NCBI RefSeq assembly: GCF_004355225.1
Contig: NZ_CP037933.1
Span: 2,232,001-2,296,000, forward strand
DNA from: Flavobacterium nackdongense
Lineage (GTDB): Bacteria > Bacteroidota > Bacteroidia > Flavobacteriales > Flavobacteriaceae
Length of the DNA stretch: 64,000 nt
Reading direction: 5' to 3'
Position 1 is the stretch's first letter, and each line of letters begins with the position of its first letter. The position numbers were made by a program, and so were the translations under genes. The notes beneath the pieces were generated by a model, which was given only the letters and a program-made list of their open reading frames with translations, was not told the origin of the DNA and did no database searches. Of this stretch, positions 18,579-28,514 are shown one piece after another.

Positions 18579-21356
18579 ATGATAGAAATTTCTTTTTTAG
18601 ATAAAGTTGCCAAAGTTTTAATCGATAATTATTCAGAAAAATTATCCAGTACCATAGTGGTTTTGCCCAACAAGCGAGCCAAGGTCTTTCTTGTAGAAGC
18701 CCTAAAAAAACAAGTTTCGACTACTATCTTTTCTCCAAAGATTGTTAGTATTGAAGAATTTATTCAAGACATTGCAGGCATACGTAGTATTGATGCGATA
18801 GAATTACTGTTCGAATTTTATGAAGTTTACTTATCGGCTACCGAAAAACCAAAACAAGAATCTTTTGAGCTTTTTGCGATTTGGGCTAAAACATTATTAC
18901 AAGATTTCAATGAAATCGATCGCTATCTATTAGACCCCGTACACGTCCTTTCGTACTTAAAAGACATTGAAGACATCAAGAGATGGGGAATAGAAGTCGA
19001 AAACAAAACCCAATTGCTAGAAAAGTATATCAATTTCTGGAAATTATTACCCAATTACTACCAATCACTTTACGATCATTTGCTACATAAAGGCATAGGT
19101 TATCAAGGCTTAATCTACCGAGAAGCCGTAAATAATCTCAATCATTTTTCGAATACTGTAAAAGACAGTAGTTATGTTTTTGCAGGTTTCAACGCTTTAA
19201 ATGCTGCCGAAGAGCGCATTATCCAGCATTTAATCGCATCGGAGCAAGCAGAAATCTTCTGGGATGCAGATCAAACTTTTCTAAACGATCCATATCACGA
19301 CGCAGGACTATTTGTACGACGATTCAAATCAAGTTGGAAGCACTATAAATCGAACCCGTTCGAATGGATTGTGGACGATTTTTCAATGTCTAAAAACATT
19401 CAAGTTATTGGCACACCAAAAAGTATTGGTCAAGCCAAAATTACCGGCAACATTATAGAAACTATTATCAAGGATAATCCAAATACAACATTGGACAAAG
19501 TTGCCGTGGTTCTTGGAGAGGAAAACCTGCTGACACCCCTTTTGTATTCTTTACCCTCAACAGTTGGCGCATTGAATATCACGATGGGATACTCCAGCAA
19601 GAACAACCCCGCACAGCTTTTAATTGCAAAATTATTCAAAATGCACGCGAATGCTTTGGCTAGAAATGCCAAAAGCTACGTCCTGTATTATAAAGATGTA
19701 TTGGATGTTTTGACACATCCTTTGATAGAACCTTATGCAAACGCAAATGCGGTCGTTGCATTTATTAATCAGAACAATTACACCTTTATTCCTCATCATA
19801 AATTGATGGCATTGCAACCACATCCTTCTGATTTATTTCATTTATTATTCCAAAAATGGGAAGCCGGTTCGATTCCTGTTTTAGAAGCGATTTCTAGTTT
19901 ATTACTAACCATCAAATCTAATTTAAACAAGGATAATGAAGAGGAGAAAATCGCTAAAGCTTTTGTTTATAGCCTTTTCAAAACAATAAACAAACTCATT
20001 AATTACTACTCGAAACATTCACACATCGATACAATCGAAACTCTTCATTCCATTTACAAACAAGTCATAGATTTAGCTGAAGTCTCTTTCGAAGGGGAAC
20101 CATTAAATGGGTTGCAAATTATGGGCGTTTTAGAAAGTCGTGTTTTGGATTTTGAAACCGTAATTATCACTTCAATGAATGAAGGAAAATTTCCAGCAGG
20201 AAAAGCCCAAAATTCATTCATTCCCTATGACGTGAAACGGGAATTGGGTTTACCGACTTTCAAAGAAAAAGATGCTATTTACACCTATCATTTCTACCAT
20301 TTGTTGCAACGCGCCAAAAACATTTATTTACTATACAATACTGAAAGCGAAGGTTTGGATGCCGGTGAAAAAAGCCGCTTTATTACCCAATTGGAAGTCG
20401 AAAAACAAGATAAACATATACTTACTCACGAAATTTACAATGCTGTTTTACCCGAAACCGCCTATGAACCTATCGTAATTCCAAAATCGGAATCGGTGAT
20501 GCTGCGTTTGAAAGAAATAGCCGAAAGAGGTTTTTCACCAACGGGTTTAACCAGTTTTGTCCGAAACCCCATACAGTTTTATTTCCAAAGGGTTTTGCGC
20601 ATTAGTGAAGTGGAAGAAGTCGAGGAAAATATCGCTTTGAATACGTTGGGAACAATTATTCACGGAACCTTGGAAGCTTTATACACTCCATTTATCGGCA
20701 AGTTTTTGTCTGAAAATGATATTTTAGCTTGCTTCAAACTTTTGGACGCAGAAGTCTTGAAACAATTCAAATTGGTTTACAAAGAAGGCGAAATCAAAAA
20801 AGGAAGAAATCTTCTGGCATTTGAAGTGGCCAAACGGAATGTTTCTAATTTTTTGAAAGTCGAACTGGAAAGCCTCAAAAAAGGAGATGCGATAAAAATT
20901 CTTCATCTAGAAAAAGATTGTGAAAGAATTTTGGAACATCCAAGTCTGCCATTTCCCATAAAAATCAAAGGAACAGTAGACCGAATCGAAGAACGCACGC
21001 CAAAAAATGGAACGACAAGGATAAGAATTATCGATTATAAAACCGGCAAAGTCGAAAAAACTAATGTTAGGCTTATATCTTGGAACGGATTAACAGAAGA
21101 AATCAAAAATGACAAGATAATTCAGATTTTAGCGTATGCTTTTATGTATGAAAATGAAGCGAATGGAAAACCGATAGAAGCGGGAATTATTTCGTTCAAA
21201 AACTTGAAATCGGGGTTTTTACCTTTCAATTTCAAAGACGGAAAAGAAGAAAACACGACCATAGACACAGCAATTTTAAATGAATATCTAGAACAGATGG
21301 TTTTGTTGCTGGATGAAATTTTGGATGAAACAAAACCTTTCGAAGAAAAAGTTTAA
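18579..21356 (+). CDS. PD-(D/E)XK nuclease, AddB/RecB-like
   Basis: About 925 residues from ATG 18579 (MIEISFL). A TTG nine codons upstream lies inside the terminator hairpin and is rejected. The N-terminal two thirds looks like an inactive helicase-type region as in AddB (VLPNKRAKVFLVEAL, VFAGFNALNAAEERI, QIMGVLESRVLDFETV); no Walker A is seen. The C-terminus is a RecB-family nuclease (PTGLTSFVRNPIQFYF, NTLGTIIHGTLEALY, RIIDYKTGKVEK near 815). No AddB-type cysteine cluster was recognised. Likely the partner subunit of the helicase-nuclease at 12530. Confidence 0.85.
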   Translation: MIEISFLDKVAKVLIDNYSEKLSSTIVVLPNKRAKVFLVEALKKQVSTTIFSPKIVSIEEFIQDIAGIRSIDAIELLFEFYEVYLSATEKPKQESFELFAIWAKTLLQDFNEIDRYLLDPVHVLSYLKDIEDIKRWGIEVENKTQLLEKYINFWKLLPNYYQSLYDHLLHKGIGYQGLIYREAVNNLNHFSNTVKDSSYVFAGFNALNAAEERIIQHLIASEQAEIFWDADQTFLNDPYHDAGLFVRRFKSSWKHYKSNPFEWIVDDFSMSKNIQVIGTPKSIGQAKITGNIIETIIKDNPNTTLDKVAVVLGEENLLTPLLYSLPSTVGALNITMGYSSKNNPAQLLIAKLFKMHANALARNAKSYVLYYKDVLDVLTHPLIEPYANANAVVAFINQNNYTFIPHHKLMALQPHPSDLFHLLFQKWEAGSIPVLEAISSLLLTIKSNLNKDNEEEKIAKAFVYSLFKTINKLINYYSKHSHIDTIETLHSIYKQVIDLAEVSFEGEPLNGLQIMGVLESRVLDFETVIITSMNEGKFPAGKAQNSFIPYDVKRELGLPTFKEKDAIYTYHFYHLLQRAKNIYLLYNTESEGLDAGEKSRFITQLEVEKQDKHILTHEIYNAVLPETAYEPIVIPKSESVMLRLKEIAERGFSPTGLTSFVRNPIQFYFQRVLRISEVEEVEENIALNTLGTIIHGTLEALYTPFIGKFLSENDILACFKLLDAEVLKQFKLVYKEGEIKKGRNLLAFEVAKRNVSNFLKVELESLKKGDAIKILHLEKDCERILEHPSLPFPIKIKGTVDRIEERTPKNGTTRIRIIDYKTGKVEKTNVRLISWNGLTEEIKNDKIIQILAYAFMYENEANGKPIEAGIISFKNLKSGFLPFNFKDGKEENTTIDTAILNEYLEQMVLLLDEILDETKPFEEKV

Positions 21357-21394
21357 CCACAAAGCGCGCAAAGGTTTCGCGAAGTTCGCGAAGT
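21354..21394. repeat. Degenerate ACCGCAAAG-type dispersed repeat, copy 2
   Basis: Begins at the stop codon of the AddB-like gene: ACCACAAAGCGCGCAAAGG followed by TTCGCGAAGTTCGCGAAG, with internal TTCGCGAAG duplication. Same style and position as the copy at 10789. Confidence 0.4.
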
Positions 21395-21398
21395 GATT

Positions 21399-22181
21399 TT
21401 AAACACTTTTAAAAAACTCCAATAAAACGGCTTTCAGTGCATCTCGATTCTCAATATAGCTCATATGTCCGTCGGGAAAAGTGACTAGCTTTACAGTTGT
21501 ATTTTCAATTTGCTGTAGATTGTCTTCATAATTTAAAACGCCGTCTTTTTTACCTAAAATCAATAGCATTGGAAAAGTCGCTGAATGCAAAATAGGTTCG
21601 CGATCGTTCCTGATTTTCATTCCTTCGAGCGAAGCGACAATGCCTTGCAAAGGAGTTTTTAAAGCCTCAATTTTTACTTTTTCGATCTCGTCTGTCATTC
21701 TTTCGCGATTTTCTTCGCTAAATAAATTGGAGATAGAAAGTCGGACAAAAGTAGCATACTCTTTCTTCACCGCTTTGATGGCACGATCCCGATTGGCTTT
21801 TCGTTCCTCGCTATCAGCCTTGGAAGTCGAATTGAGTAAAACCAAGCCTTTTACCATTTTAGGAAACATTTCGGCGAAAGCCAAAGCTACATAACCGCCC
21901 ATAGAATGCCCAACAAAAATCGCTTTTCGGATTCGTAATTTTGACAAAACGGACTGAACTACTTCGGCGTTGTCTTCCATAGAATGAACATAACCCAAAC
22001 AGTCTGTTTCGCCGTGACCCAACAAATCGATGGTGATGATGCGGTTTTTTTTACTGAATTCAGGAACCAAATCCTGCCACATCGTTTGGTTTTCCAAAAA
22101 TCCGTGAAGCAATACAATAGCATTGCCTTTTCCAGAATCGGAATAGGAGATTTTCGTGTTTTTGTATAGGATTTGATTCAT
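21399..22181 (-). CDS. Alpha/beta hydrolase
   Basis: A 260-residue alpha/beta-hydrolase fold protein. LLHGFLENQTMW supplies the oxyanion-hole region, GHSMGGYVALAFAE the nucleophile serine, ILGKKDGVLNY the acid and FPDGHMSYIEN the histidine. No signal peptide, so cytosolic. The fold covers esterases, MenH-like lyases and dehalogenases; nothing narrows the substrate. Single gene, convergent with the AddB-like gene. Confidence 0.88.
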   Translation of the reverse strand: MNQILYKNTKISYSDSGKGNAIVLLHGFLENQTMWQDLVPEFSKKNRIITIDLLGHGETDCLGYVHSMEDNAEVVQSVLSKLRIRKAIFVGHSMGGYVALAFAEMFPKMVKGLVLLNSTSKADSEERKANRDRAIKAVKKEYATFVRLSISNLFSEENRERMTDEIEKVKIEALKTPLQGIVASLEGMKIRNDREPILHSATFPMLLILGKKDGVLNYEDNLQQIENTTVKLVTFPDGHMSYIENRDALKAVLLEFFKSV

Positions 22182-22221
22182 TGTTTTAAACTTGGAGCAA
22201 AAATAAGGCTAAAATTTTTAA

Positions 22222-22264
22222 ACCATATAAGTCAATTAAGTTTTTCTTATATGACTTATATGGT
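22222..22264. repeat. Intact ATATAAGT palindromic repeat
   Basis: Perfect 13-bp arms ACCATATAAGTCA and TGACTTATATGGT with a 17-nt centre that has its own AAG/CTT pairing. Same arm type as the palindrome interrupted by the IS at 3632/4684. It sits between the hydrolase start and the AIM24-type gene. Confidence 0.65.
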
Positions 22265-22269
22265 AAAAT

Positions 22270-22300
22270 AAAAACGGCTCACATCTCAGCAAACCGTTTA
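22270..22300 (-). terminator. Terminator of the AIM24-family gene
   Basis: AAACGG ... CCGTTT stem with 16-nt loop; on the minus strand it is followed by TTATTTTA. It resembles the hairpin at 23891-23928. Confidence 0.6.
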
Positions 22301-22320
22301 TAATTATCATCTAGAACGTT

Positions 22321-23121
22321 TTAAAATTTATTATCCCCGTCCAATAAATTTCCTAATCCACCAAGTAAACTGCCTTCCTCACGACTATTTCCTCCCGCTC
22401 TTGGTGCCGAAGCAATAATTCGATCGGCTAGGCGGCTGAAAGGCAATGACTGTATGTAAACCGTTCCGGGACCTCGCAGCGTGGCATAAAACAAACCTTC
22501 GCCACCAAAAATTGAATTTTTAATTCCGCCTATAAATTCAATATCATAATCTATATTCTGAGTGAAACCTACAAGACAACCCGTATCTACTTTTAGAATC
22601 TCGCCCTCTCCAAGTTCTTTTTTCGCCAAAGTTCCACCTGAATGCACAAATGCCATTCCGTCTCCTTCGATTTTCTGCATAATAAAACCTTCTCCACCAA
22701 AAAAGCCACGACCTAATTTTTTAGAAAATTCGATTCCCACTGCTACGCCTTTGGCCGCACATAAAAAGGAGCTTTTTTGACAGATGAATTTCCCTTGAAA
22801 TTGTGTCAAATCAATAGGAAGGATTTTTCCGGGATAAGGAGAAGCAAACGAAACTTTGCTTTTGAAATTATTTTGATTGATAAAGGCGGTCATAAACAAG
22901 CTTTCACCAGTAAGAACGCGTTTTCCTGCGCTGAGCAATTTGTCGAAAATCCCCGTTTGTTGTTGGGAACCATCGCCAAAAATGGTTTCCATTTGGACAT
23001 TATTGTCCATCATCATAAAGCTTCCTGCTTCGGCAATGACAATTTCTTGTGGGTCTAATTCGATTTCAACATATTGCATTTCTTCTCCAAAAATTTGGAA
23101 ATCTATTTCGTGTGCTTTCAT
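22321..23121 (-). CDS. AIM24/TIGR00266 family protein
   Basis: A 266-residue beta-rich protein with the AIM24 pattern: an early [20 protein letters not shown], then [12 protein letters not shown], and a repeated glycine-rich core ([27 protein letters not shown]). The C-terminal tail [19 protein letters not shown] is typical of the bacterial TIGR00266 branch. Cytosolic, function not established. Stand-alone gene with its own terminator. Confidence 0.88.
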   Translation of the reverse strand: MKAHEIDFQIFGEEMQYVEIELDPQEIVIAEAGSFMMMDNNVQMETIFGDGSQQQTGIFDKLLSAGKRVLTGESLFMTAFINQNNFKSKVSFASPYPGKILPIDLTQFQGKFICQKSSFLCAAKGVAVGIEFSKKLGRGFFGGEGFIMQKIEGDGMAFVHSGGTLAKKELGEGEILKVDTGCLVGFTQNIDYDIEFIGGIKNSIFGGEGLFYATLRGPGTVYIQSLPFSRLADRIIASAPRAGGNSREEGSLLGGLGNLLDGDNKF

Positions 23122-23372
23122 TTTTATCTTTTTTTGAATTAAACAATAGGTCTAAAAAAGGATGTAAAAGTTACTGTTTTTTTGTGGATTTTGAAAGTAA
23201 TCGCGCAATAACAATCTGAAGCACATTAATTATTTGTTAAATAAAAAATTGCTTAAATTACTGCTCGTTAAGAAAATCTTAAATAGTGATTTGAAAAACA
23301 TTTAATGATTTTAAGAATCTATTTTGGAAATTGAAAGCAAATTTTCGCTAATTTTATAAAAAAATTTGAATT

Positions 23373-23540
23373 ATGGTTTTGATTATAAAAAAGAAAAATG
23401 CTAAAAAAGAAATCGAGTCTTTTTTAGAAAAAAAAGTAAAACCTGTCTCTAAAGGTAATTTGTCTGCTCATTTTGGGAAACTAAAAAGGGATTTGGATGG
23501 ACTTGAATATCAATTAGAGAAAAGAAAAAATGAAGATTGA
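23373..23540 (+). CDS. Small antitoxin-like protein of the PIN module
   Basis: A 55-residue ORF, MVLIIKKKNAKKEIESFLEK ... EYQLEKRKNED, rich in lysine and glutamate. Its stop (23538-23540) lies inside the PIN gene, an 11-bp overlap. Size, charge, position immediately upstream and overlap are as expected of a VapB-type antitoxin, but no DNA-binding fold is obvious by eye. The short hydrophobic start followed by a coiled-coil-like helix is common in flavobacterial PIN-associated antitoxins. Confidence 0.7.
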   Translation: MVLIIKKKNAKKEIESFLEKKVKPVSKGNLSAHFGKLKRDLDGLEYQLEKRKNED

Positions 23541-23892
23541 TTTTTTGGCAGACACTAATTTTTTAATCAATCTTCACGAAGGAAAACCATTTATTGAGCC
23601 ATTTTTAGAGTATGTTTTTGGAGTTTCTTTTATTTCAGAAATTGAACTTCTAGGGCATAAAAATATTTCTAAAAATGAAGAAAATGCTCTAAAACATCTC
23701 TTGAAAGATTCTTTTATTTTTAATTTTAATGACGACATCAAACATCAAACGATTTTATTAAAACAAAAGCATTCGATAAAGCTTCCCGATGCAATCATCG
23801 CTTCTACAGCTATTATTTTTCAAATCCCTTTGATTACATCTGATAAAGGTTTTAAAAAAATTAAAGAAATCGACCTGATTTTATTGGAATAA
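23530..23892 (+). CDS. PIN-domain ribonuclease toxin (VapC-like)
   Basis: A 120-residue PIN domain. Acidic active-site residues are visible: D8 in FLADTNFLI, E39 in the SEIELLG segment, D87 in KLPDAIIAST and D105 in LITSDKGF. VapC toxins cleave tRNA or rRNA in the cytoplasm. The gene overlaps the upstream small ORF by 11 bp, so the pair is likely co-translated. Intact, no sign of decay. Confidence 0.87.
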   Translation: MKIDFLADTNFLINLHEGKPFIEPFLEYVFGVSFISEIELLGHKNISKNEENALKHLLKDSFIFNFNDDIKHQTILLKQKHSIKLPDAIIASTAIIFQIPLITSDKGFKKIKEIDLILLE

Positions 23893-23928
23893 AAAACGGT
23901 TCGCATCGCTGCAAACCGTCTATTTTGT
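23891..23928. terminator. Bidirectional terminator between PIN gene and pepP
   Basis: ACGGTT ... AACCGT stem, flanked by an A-run on the left and a T-rich stretch on the right; the stop of the PIN gene adjoins it and pepP ends at 23953 on the other strand. Confidence 0.65.
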
Positions 23929-23952
23929 ATATTCTATTCTCTTTTATCTAAT

Positions 23953-25245
23953 TTAAGAATTCATAAGCATTTCAATTTCCTCAATTTCAATCGGAATGTT
24001 GCGCATTAAATTAAATGGCTCCCCCGTTTTTTGAACCACCACATTGTCTTCTAATCGAATTCCCAATCCTTCGGCAGGAATGTAGATTCCAGGTTCTACG
24101 GTGAAAACCATATTGGCTTGCATCGGTTCAGTTAGTTTTCCGTAATCGTGGGTGTCCAATCCCATATGGTGTGAAGTGCCGTGCATAAAATATTTTTTGT
24201 AGGCTGGCCAATCTGGGTTTTCGTTTTGCACATCGGCTTTATCGATAAGCCCTAATCCGAGCAACTCCGAAGTCATTAATTTACCTACTTCAAAATGATA
24301 TTGTTTCCAAAGTGTTCCGGGAGTAAGCATTTTAGTAGCTTCATTTTTTACTCTCAAAACGGCATTGTAAACCGCTTTTTGTCTGTCGGAATAACGTCCT
24401 GAAACAGGAATTGTTCGGGTTAAATCGCTGGAATAATTGGCGTATTCGGCGGCAACGTCCAATAAAATTAAATCTCCGGCTTTGCACTGTTGGTTGTTTT
24501 CGATATAGTGCAAAACATTGGCATTATTTCCAGAAGCGATAATAGGAGTATAAGCAAAACCCTTGGAACGATTGCGAATAAATTCGTGAATCAGTTCGGC
24601 CTCGATTTCGTATTCCATCACATTGGGTTTTACAAAAGGAAGTAGTCTTCTGAACCCTTTTTCGGTAATATCGCAGGCAGTTTGAATTAAATCTAATTCT
24701 TCAGTCTCTTTAACGGAACGTATTCGTTGCAAAATCGGATTGCTTTTGGCAACCTGATGTGCAGGATATTTGGCTTTCCACCATTTTACAAAACGGGCTT
24801 CTCGGGTTTCAGTTTCAACGGTGGCGCGATAATGCTCGTTGGTGTTAATATAAATCGTATCGGAATAGGTCATCATTTCGAATAAAACTTTCTCGAAATC
24901 TTGCAACCAATGCACGGTTTTTATTCCCGAAACTTCAAAAGCGCGATCTTTGGTTAGTTTTTCGCCCTCCCAAATGGCAATGTGTTCGCTGGTTTCTTTT
25001 AGGAAAAGCATTTCTCTTTGGTTTTCATACGGCGCATCCGGAAAAAGCAATAAAATGCTTTCTTCTTGGTCAACGCCGCTCAAATAGAGAATATCACGAT
25101 GTTGTGCAAAAGGCAACGTGCTGTCGGCCGAAACGGGATAAATGTCGTTTGAATTGAAAACTGCTACGCTATTTGGCTTCATTTGAGCCGTGAATTTTGC
25201 GCGATTTTTTATGTAAAGTTGTCGGTCTATTTGATGGTATTTCAT
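23953..25245 (-). CDS. pepP: Xaa-Pro aminopeptidase (M24B)
   Basis: A 430-residue protein with an AMP_N N-terminal domain (about 1-130; KNRAKFTAQMKPNSVAVFNS) and an M24 pita-bread catalytic domain. Metal ligands lie in LLDVAAEYANYSSDLTRT (two Asp), HGTSHHMGLDTHD (His), VFTVEPGIYI (Glu) and GIRLEDNVVV (Glu). Removes N-terminal residues preceding proline; cytosolic. Length is typical. It is divergent from sdhC across a 484-bp gap. Confidence 0.93.
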   Translation of the reverse strand: MKYHQIDRQLYIKNRAKFTAQMKPNSVAVFNSNDIYPVSADSTLPFAQHRDILYLSGVDQEESILLLFPDAPYENQREMLFLKETSEHIAIWEGEKLTKDRAFEVSGIKTVHWLQDFEKVLFEMMTYSDTIYINTNEHYRATVETETREARFVKWWKAKYPAHQVAKSNPILQRIRSVKETEELDLIQTACDITEKGFRRLLPFVKPNVMEYEIEAELIHEFIRNRSKGFAYTPIIASGNNANVLHYIENNQQCKAGDLILLDVAAEYANYSSDLTRTIPVSGRYSDRQKAVYNAVLRVKNEATKMLTPGTLWKQYHFEVGKLMTSELLGLGLIDKADVQNENPDWPAYKKYFMHGTSHHMGLDTHDYGKLTEPMQANMVFTVEPGIYIPAEGLGIRLEDNVVVQKTGEPFNLMRNIPIEIEEIEMLMNS

Positions 25246-25664
25246 AGGTATAAATTTTGTTTTTTATTGGTTAGACAAGGTATCGCCTTTTTACTCCAAG
25301 AGGTTTGCTTGCTCAAACTTTTTGTTAATGGCGATTTCATATGTAAATATTTATTGTTTTTTATTGGTCATCTGCAATTATTCTAAGCTTTATAGGCGAT
25401 TAAATTGCATTTCGGAAAAGCTAATTTCATTTCAATACAAATTTGAGTATTCAAAAGTAGAAACTTTGGCAATAAAAAAGGGGTTTCGGAGAAAATAATT
25501 GCCCAAGTATAAAATTAAACAAATATTAAATTAAAACTAAAACTTAGGAACATTAATTGGTTTATTTGTAAATTTCGCATTATTTACTGATTTACGGGTT
25601 GTTAGCGGCTTTAATTTTAAGTTAAATTCAGAAAAAAAGAATAATTATAAATAACGAAAAAAGG
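25246..25664. other. Intergenic region pepP-sdhC
   Basis: AT-rich, no supported gene. It holds two direct copies of TGTTTTTTATTGGT, near 25260 and near 25352. The sdhC promoter lies just after it. No riboswitch or terminator recognised. Confidence 0.5.
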
Positions 25665-25695
25665 TTGTGCATCACTTGGATTTCCTTTATTTTTG
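25665..25695 (+). promoter_or_regulatory. Promoter of the sdh operon
   Basis: TTG at 25665-25667, 20-nt spacer, TATTTTTG at 25688-25695, matching the Bacteroidetes consensus; sdhC starts 35 bp downstream. Confidence 0.7.
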
Positions 25696-25729
25696 CGTAC
25701 ATTTTTAACAAATTATATTCAAATTACTT

Positions 25730-26395
25730 ATGGCAAAATCTGCAATATTGAAGTCGTCAATAGCTAAAAAAGTGGCAATGGCGCTTTCAGGACTTTTTTT
25801 GATTATGTTTCTATCGCTCCACTTTTTTATTAATATGGTTTCGGTTTTTAGTGCCGAATCGTTTAATGCGATGTCACATTTTATGGGGTACAATCCTTTA
25901 ATCCAATTTGTTATGCAACCGGTTTTAATTGCTGGAGTTGTTTTTCACTTTGTTATGGGTTTTGTTTTAGAACTAAAAAATAGAAGCGCTAGACCCGTTG
26001 CTTATGTGAAATATAATGGAGCTGCAAATGCCTCTTGGGCTTCCAGAAATATGATTATTTCCGGAGTGGTTGTGTTGGCTTTTTTAGGCTTGCATATGTA
26101 CGATTTTTGGTTTGCCGAAATGAATTATAAGTACATCGCGGTAAATGAAATTAACGAAACGAGATACTATGAAGAATTGATTCATAAATTCGTGAGTCCA
26201 GTTCGCACCGGATTGTATAGTATTGCTTTCTTGTTGCTGTCGGTTCACCTTTGGCACGGATTCACTTCTTCTTTGCAATCAATAGGATTTGATAATAAAA
26301 TTGGAAAATCATTGCATTCTATATGCTACGCTTTTGCAATTGTAGTTCCTTTTGGATTTATTTTCATTGCACTATTTCATCATTTTAATCATTAA
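25730..26395 (+). CDS. sdhC: Succinate dehydrogenase cytochrome b subunit
   Basis: A 221-residue membrane protein with about five transmembrane helices and conserved histidines in LSLHFFINMVS, VFHFVMGF, GLHMYDFW and SVHLWHGF that can bind haem b. It belongs to the single-subunit, diheme B-type anchor of Bacteroidetes succinate dehydrogenase/fumarate reductase, binding menaquinone in the inner membrane. First gene of sdhCAB with a consensus promoter; 101 bp upstream of sdhA. Confidence 0.93.
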   Translation: MAKSAILKSSIAKKVAMALSGLFLIMFLSLHFFINMVSVFSAESFNAMSHFMGYNPLIQFVMQPVLIAGVVFHFVMGFVLELKNRSARPVAYVKYNGAANASWASRNMIISGVVVLAFLGLHMYDFWFAEMNYKYIAVNEINETRYYEELIHKFVSPVRTGLYSIAFLLLSVHLWHGFTSSLQSIGFDNKIGKSLHSICYAFAIVVPFGFIFIALFHHFNH

Positions 26396-26496
26396 TATCA
26401 ATCTATAATGAAATGAGCATAGTTCAAATGGTTTGCTAAAAATCAGTTTAGTTATGCGAATTACATAAGACCGATAAAAAAAATAACTATCAACTT

Positions 26497-28506
26497 ATGA
26501 AACTAGATTCTAAAATACCTGAAGGTCACATTTCACAAAAATGGACTGATTATAAAGATCACTTAAAGTTAGTTGCTCCAAACAACCGACCAAAAATAGA
26601 CATTATCGTAGTAGGAACAGGTTTGGCAGGAGCATCTGCTGCAGCCTCTTTTGCTGAAATGGGTTATAATGTCAAAGCATTTTGCTACCAAGATTCTCCA
26701 CGTCGTGCACACTCGATTGCTGCGCAAGGAGGAATCAATGCTGCAAAAAATTATCAAAATGATGGAGACAGTATCTATCGTTTGTTTTATGATACAATCA
26801 AAGGTGGAGATTACAGAGCGCGTGAGGCAAACGTACACCGTTTAGCTGAAGTTTCTGGAAATATCATCGACCAATGTGTGGCTCAGGGAGTGCCATTCGC
26901 CCGTGATTACGGAGGATATTTAGACAACCGTTCATTTGGTGGTACTCAATTGCAACGTACTTTTTATGCAGCTGGACAAACTGGACAACAGTTGTTATTA
27001 GGAGCTTATTCTGCGCTTTCTAGACAAATTGGTCTAGGAAAAATAGAGATGTACAATCGCCACGAAATGTTGGAATTGGTAAAAGTAAATGGAAAAGCTC
27101 GCGGAATCATAGCTCGTAACTTGGTTACAGGAGAATTAGAAAGACATTCTGCTCACGCTGTCATTATTGCAACCGGAGGATACGGAAATGTGTATTTCCT
27201 TTCGACCAACGCTATGGGATCGAATGTTACAGCTGGTTGGAAAGTGCACAAACAAGGTGCTTTATTTGCCAATCCTTGTTATGTTCAAATTCACCCAACC
27301 TGTATTCCAGTTCACGGAACCAATCAATCTAAATTGACTTTGATGTCGGAGTCGTTAAGAAACTCTGGACGTATTTGGGTTCCTAAGAAAAAAGAAGATG
27401 CAGCAGCCATTCGTGAAGGAAAATTGAAAGCCTCACAAATAGCCGAAGAAGATAGAGATTACTATTTAGAAAGAAAATATCCATCTTACGGAAATTTGGC
27501 TCCTAGAGATATTTCTTCGAGAGCGGCCAAAGAAGTATGTGACGCTGGTCACGGTATCGAAGCTAACGATACCAACGAAGGGGTTTATTTGGATTTCTCT
27601 ACTGAGATTCAATCTAAAGGAAAACAAGCGGCTTTCGCTAAAGGAAATCACAATCCTTCGCAAGAAGAAATCGTGACTTTAGGTAAAAAATGGTTAGAAG
27701 AAAAATATGGTAACTTGTTTACTATGTACCAGAAAATCACCGATGAGAATCCCTATGAAACGCCAATGAAAATCTATCCTGCGGTGCACTATACAATGGG
27801 TGGTGTTTGGGTCGATTATAATTTACAATCTACTATTCCAGGTTGTTTCGTTGCAGGAGAAGCTAATTTCTCGGATCACGGAGCGAATCGTTTAGGAGCT
27901 TCGGCTTTGATGCAAGGTCTTGCTGATGGTTATTTTGTATTGCCTTACACGGTTTCAGATTATTTAGCTGATGATATTCGTACTGGAAAAATTTCTACTG
28001 ATTTGCCAGAATTCGCAGCTGCCGAAAAGAATGTTAAAGATTCAATTGACAAATTCTTAAACAATAACGGAACTAAAACTGTGGATCATTTCCACAAACG
28101 TTTAGGTTTGATTATGTGGAATAAAGTTGGAATGGGACGAACTGCGAAAGGTTTAACAGAAGCTATATCAGAAATTGCAGCTTTGAAAGCAGAATTTTTG
28201 AAAGATGTTTACGTTCCTGGAAGCGCAGACGAATTGAATCCAGAATTAGAAAAAGCACTTCGTGTAGCTGATTTTATCGAATTAGGACAATTGATGGCTA
28301 TCGATGCTTTACAAAGAAACGAATCTTGTGGAGGTCACTTCCGTGAAGAATACCAAGATGCAGAAGGAGAAACACTTCGTGATGACGTGAACTTTAAATT
28401 TGTTGGAGCTTGGGAATACAAAGGCGATGACATCAGCAAAGAGGAACTGCATAAAGAAGATTTGAATTACGAATTTATCAAAATAGCGGCTCGTAACTAT
28501 AAGTAG
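26497..28506 (+). CDS. sdhA: Succinate dehydrogenase/fumarate reductase flavoprotein subunit
   Basis: A 669-residue FAD protein. [17 protein letters not shown] (about 42-58) is the dinucleotide fold; [15 protein letters not shown] is the covalent-FAD histidine region; HPTCIPVHG and [11 protein letters not shown] are active-site segments. The long form with a C-terminal EEYQDAEGE region is typical of Bacteroidetes. Oxidises succinate in the TCA cycle and passes electrons to SdhB. Unusually, it is separated from sdhB by a toxin-antitoxin-like module. Confidence 0.96.
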   Translation: MKLDSKIPEGHISQKWTDYKDHLKLVAPNNRPKIDIIVVGTGLAGASAAASFAEMGYNVKAFCYQDSPRRAHSIAAQGGINAAKNYQNDGDSIYRLFYDTIKGGDYRAREANVHRLAEVSGNIIDQCVAQGVPFARDYGGYLDNRSFGGTQLQRTFYAAGQTGQQLLLGAYSALSRQIGLGKIEMYNRHEMLELVKVNGKARGIIARNLVTGELERHSAHAVIIATGGYGNVYFLSTNAMGSNVTAGWKVHKQGALFANPCYVQIHPTCIPVHGTNQSKLTLMSESLRNSGRIWVPKKKEDAAAIREGKLKASQIAEEDRDYYLERKYPSYGNLAPRDISSRAAKEVCDAGHGIEANDTNEGVYLDFSTEIQSKGKQAAFAKGNHNPSQEEIVTLGKKWLEEKYGNLFTMYQKITDENPYETPMKIYPAVHYTMGGVWVDYNLQSTIPGCFVAGEANFSDHGANRLGASALMQGLADGYFVLPYTVSDYLADDIRTGKISTDLPEFAAAEKNVKDSIDKFLNNNGTKTVDHFHKRLGLIMWNKVGMGRTAKGLTEAISEIAALKAEFLKDVYVPGSADELNPELEKALRVADFIELGQLMAIDALQRNESCGGHFREEYQDAEGETLRDDVNFKFVGAWEYKGDDISKEELHKEDLNYEFIKIAARNYK

Positions 28507-28514
28507 TCTTTAGA

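Noticed and set aside
22222..22264. Palindrome considered as a phage attachment site
   Set aside because: No integrase, tRNA or direct repeat boundaries nearby; a second copy exists elsewhere.
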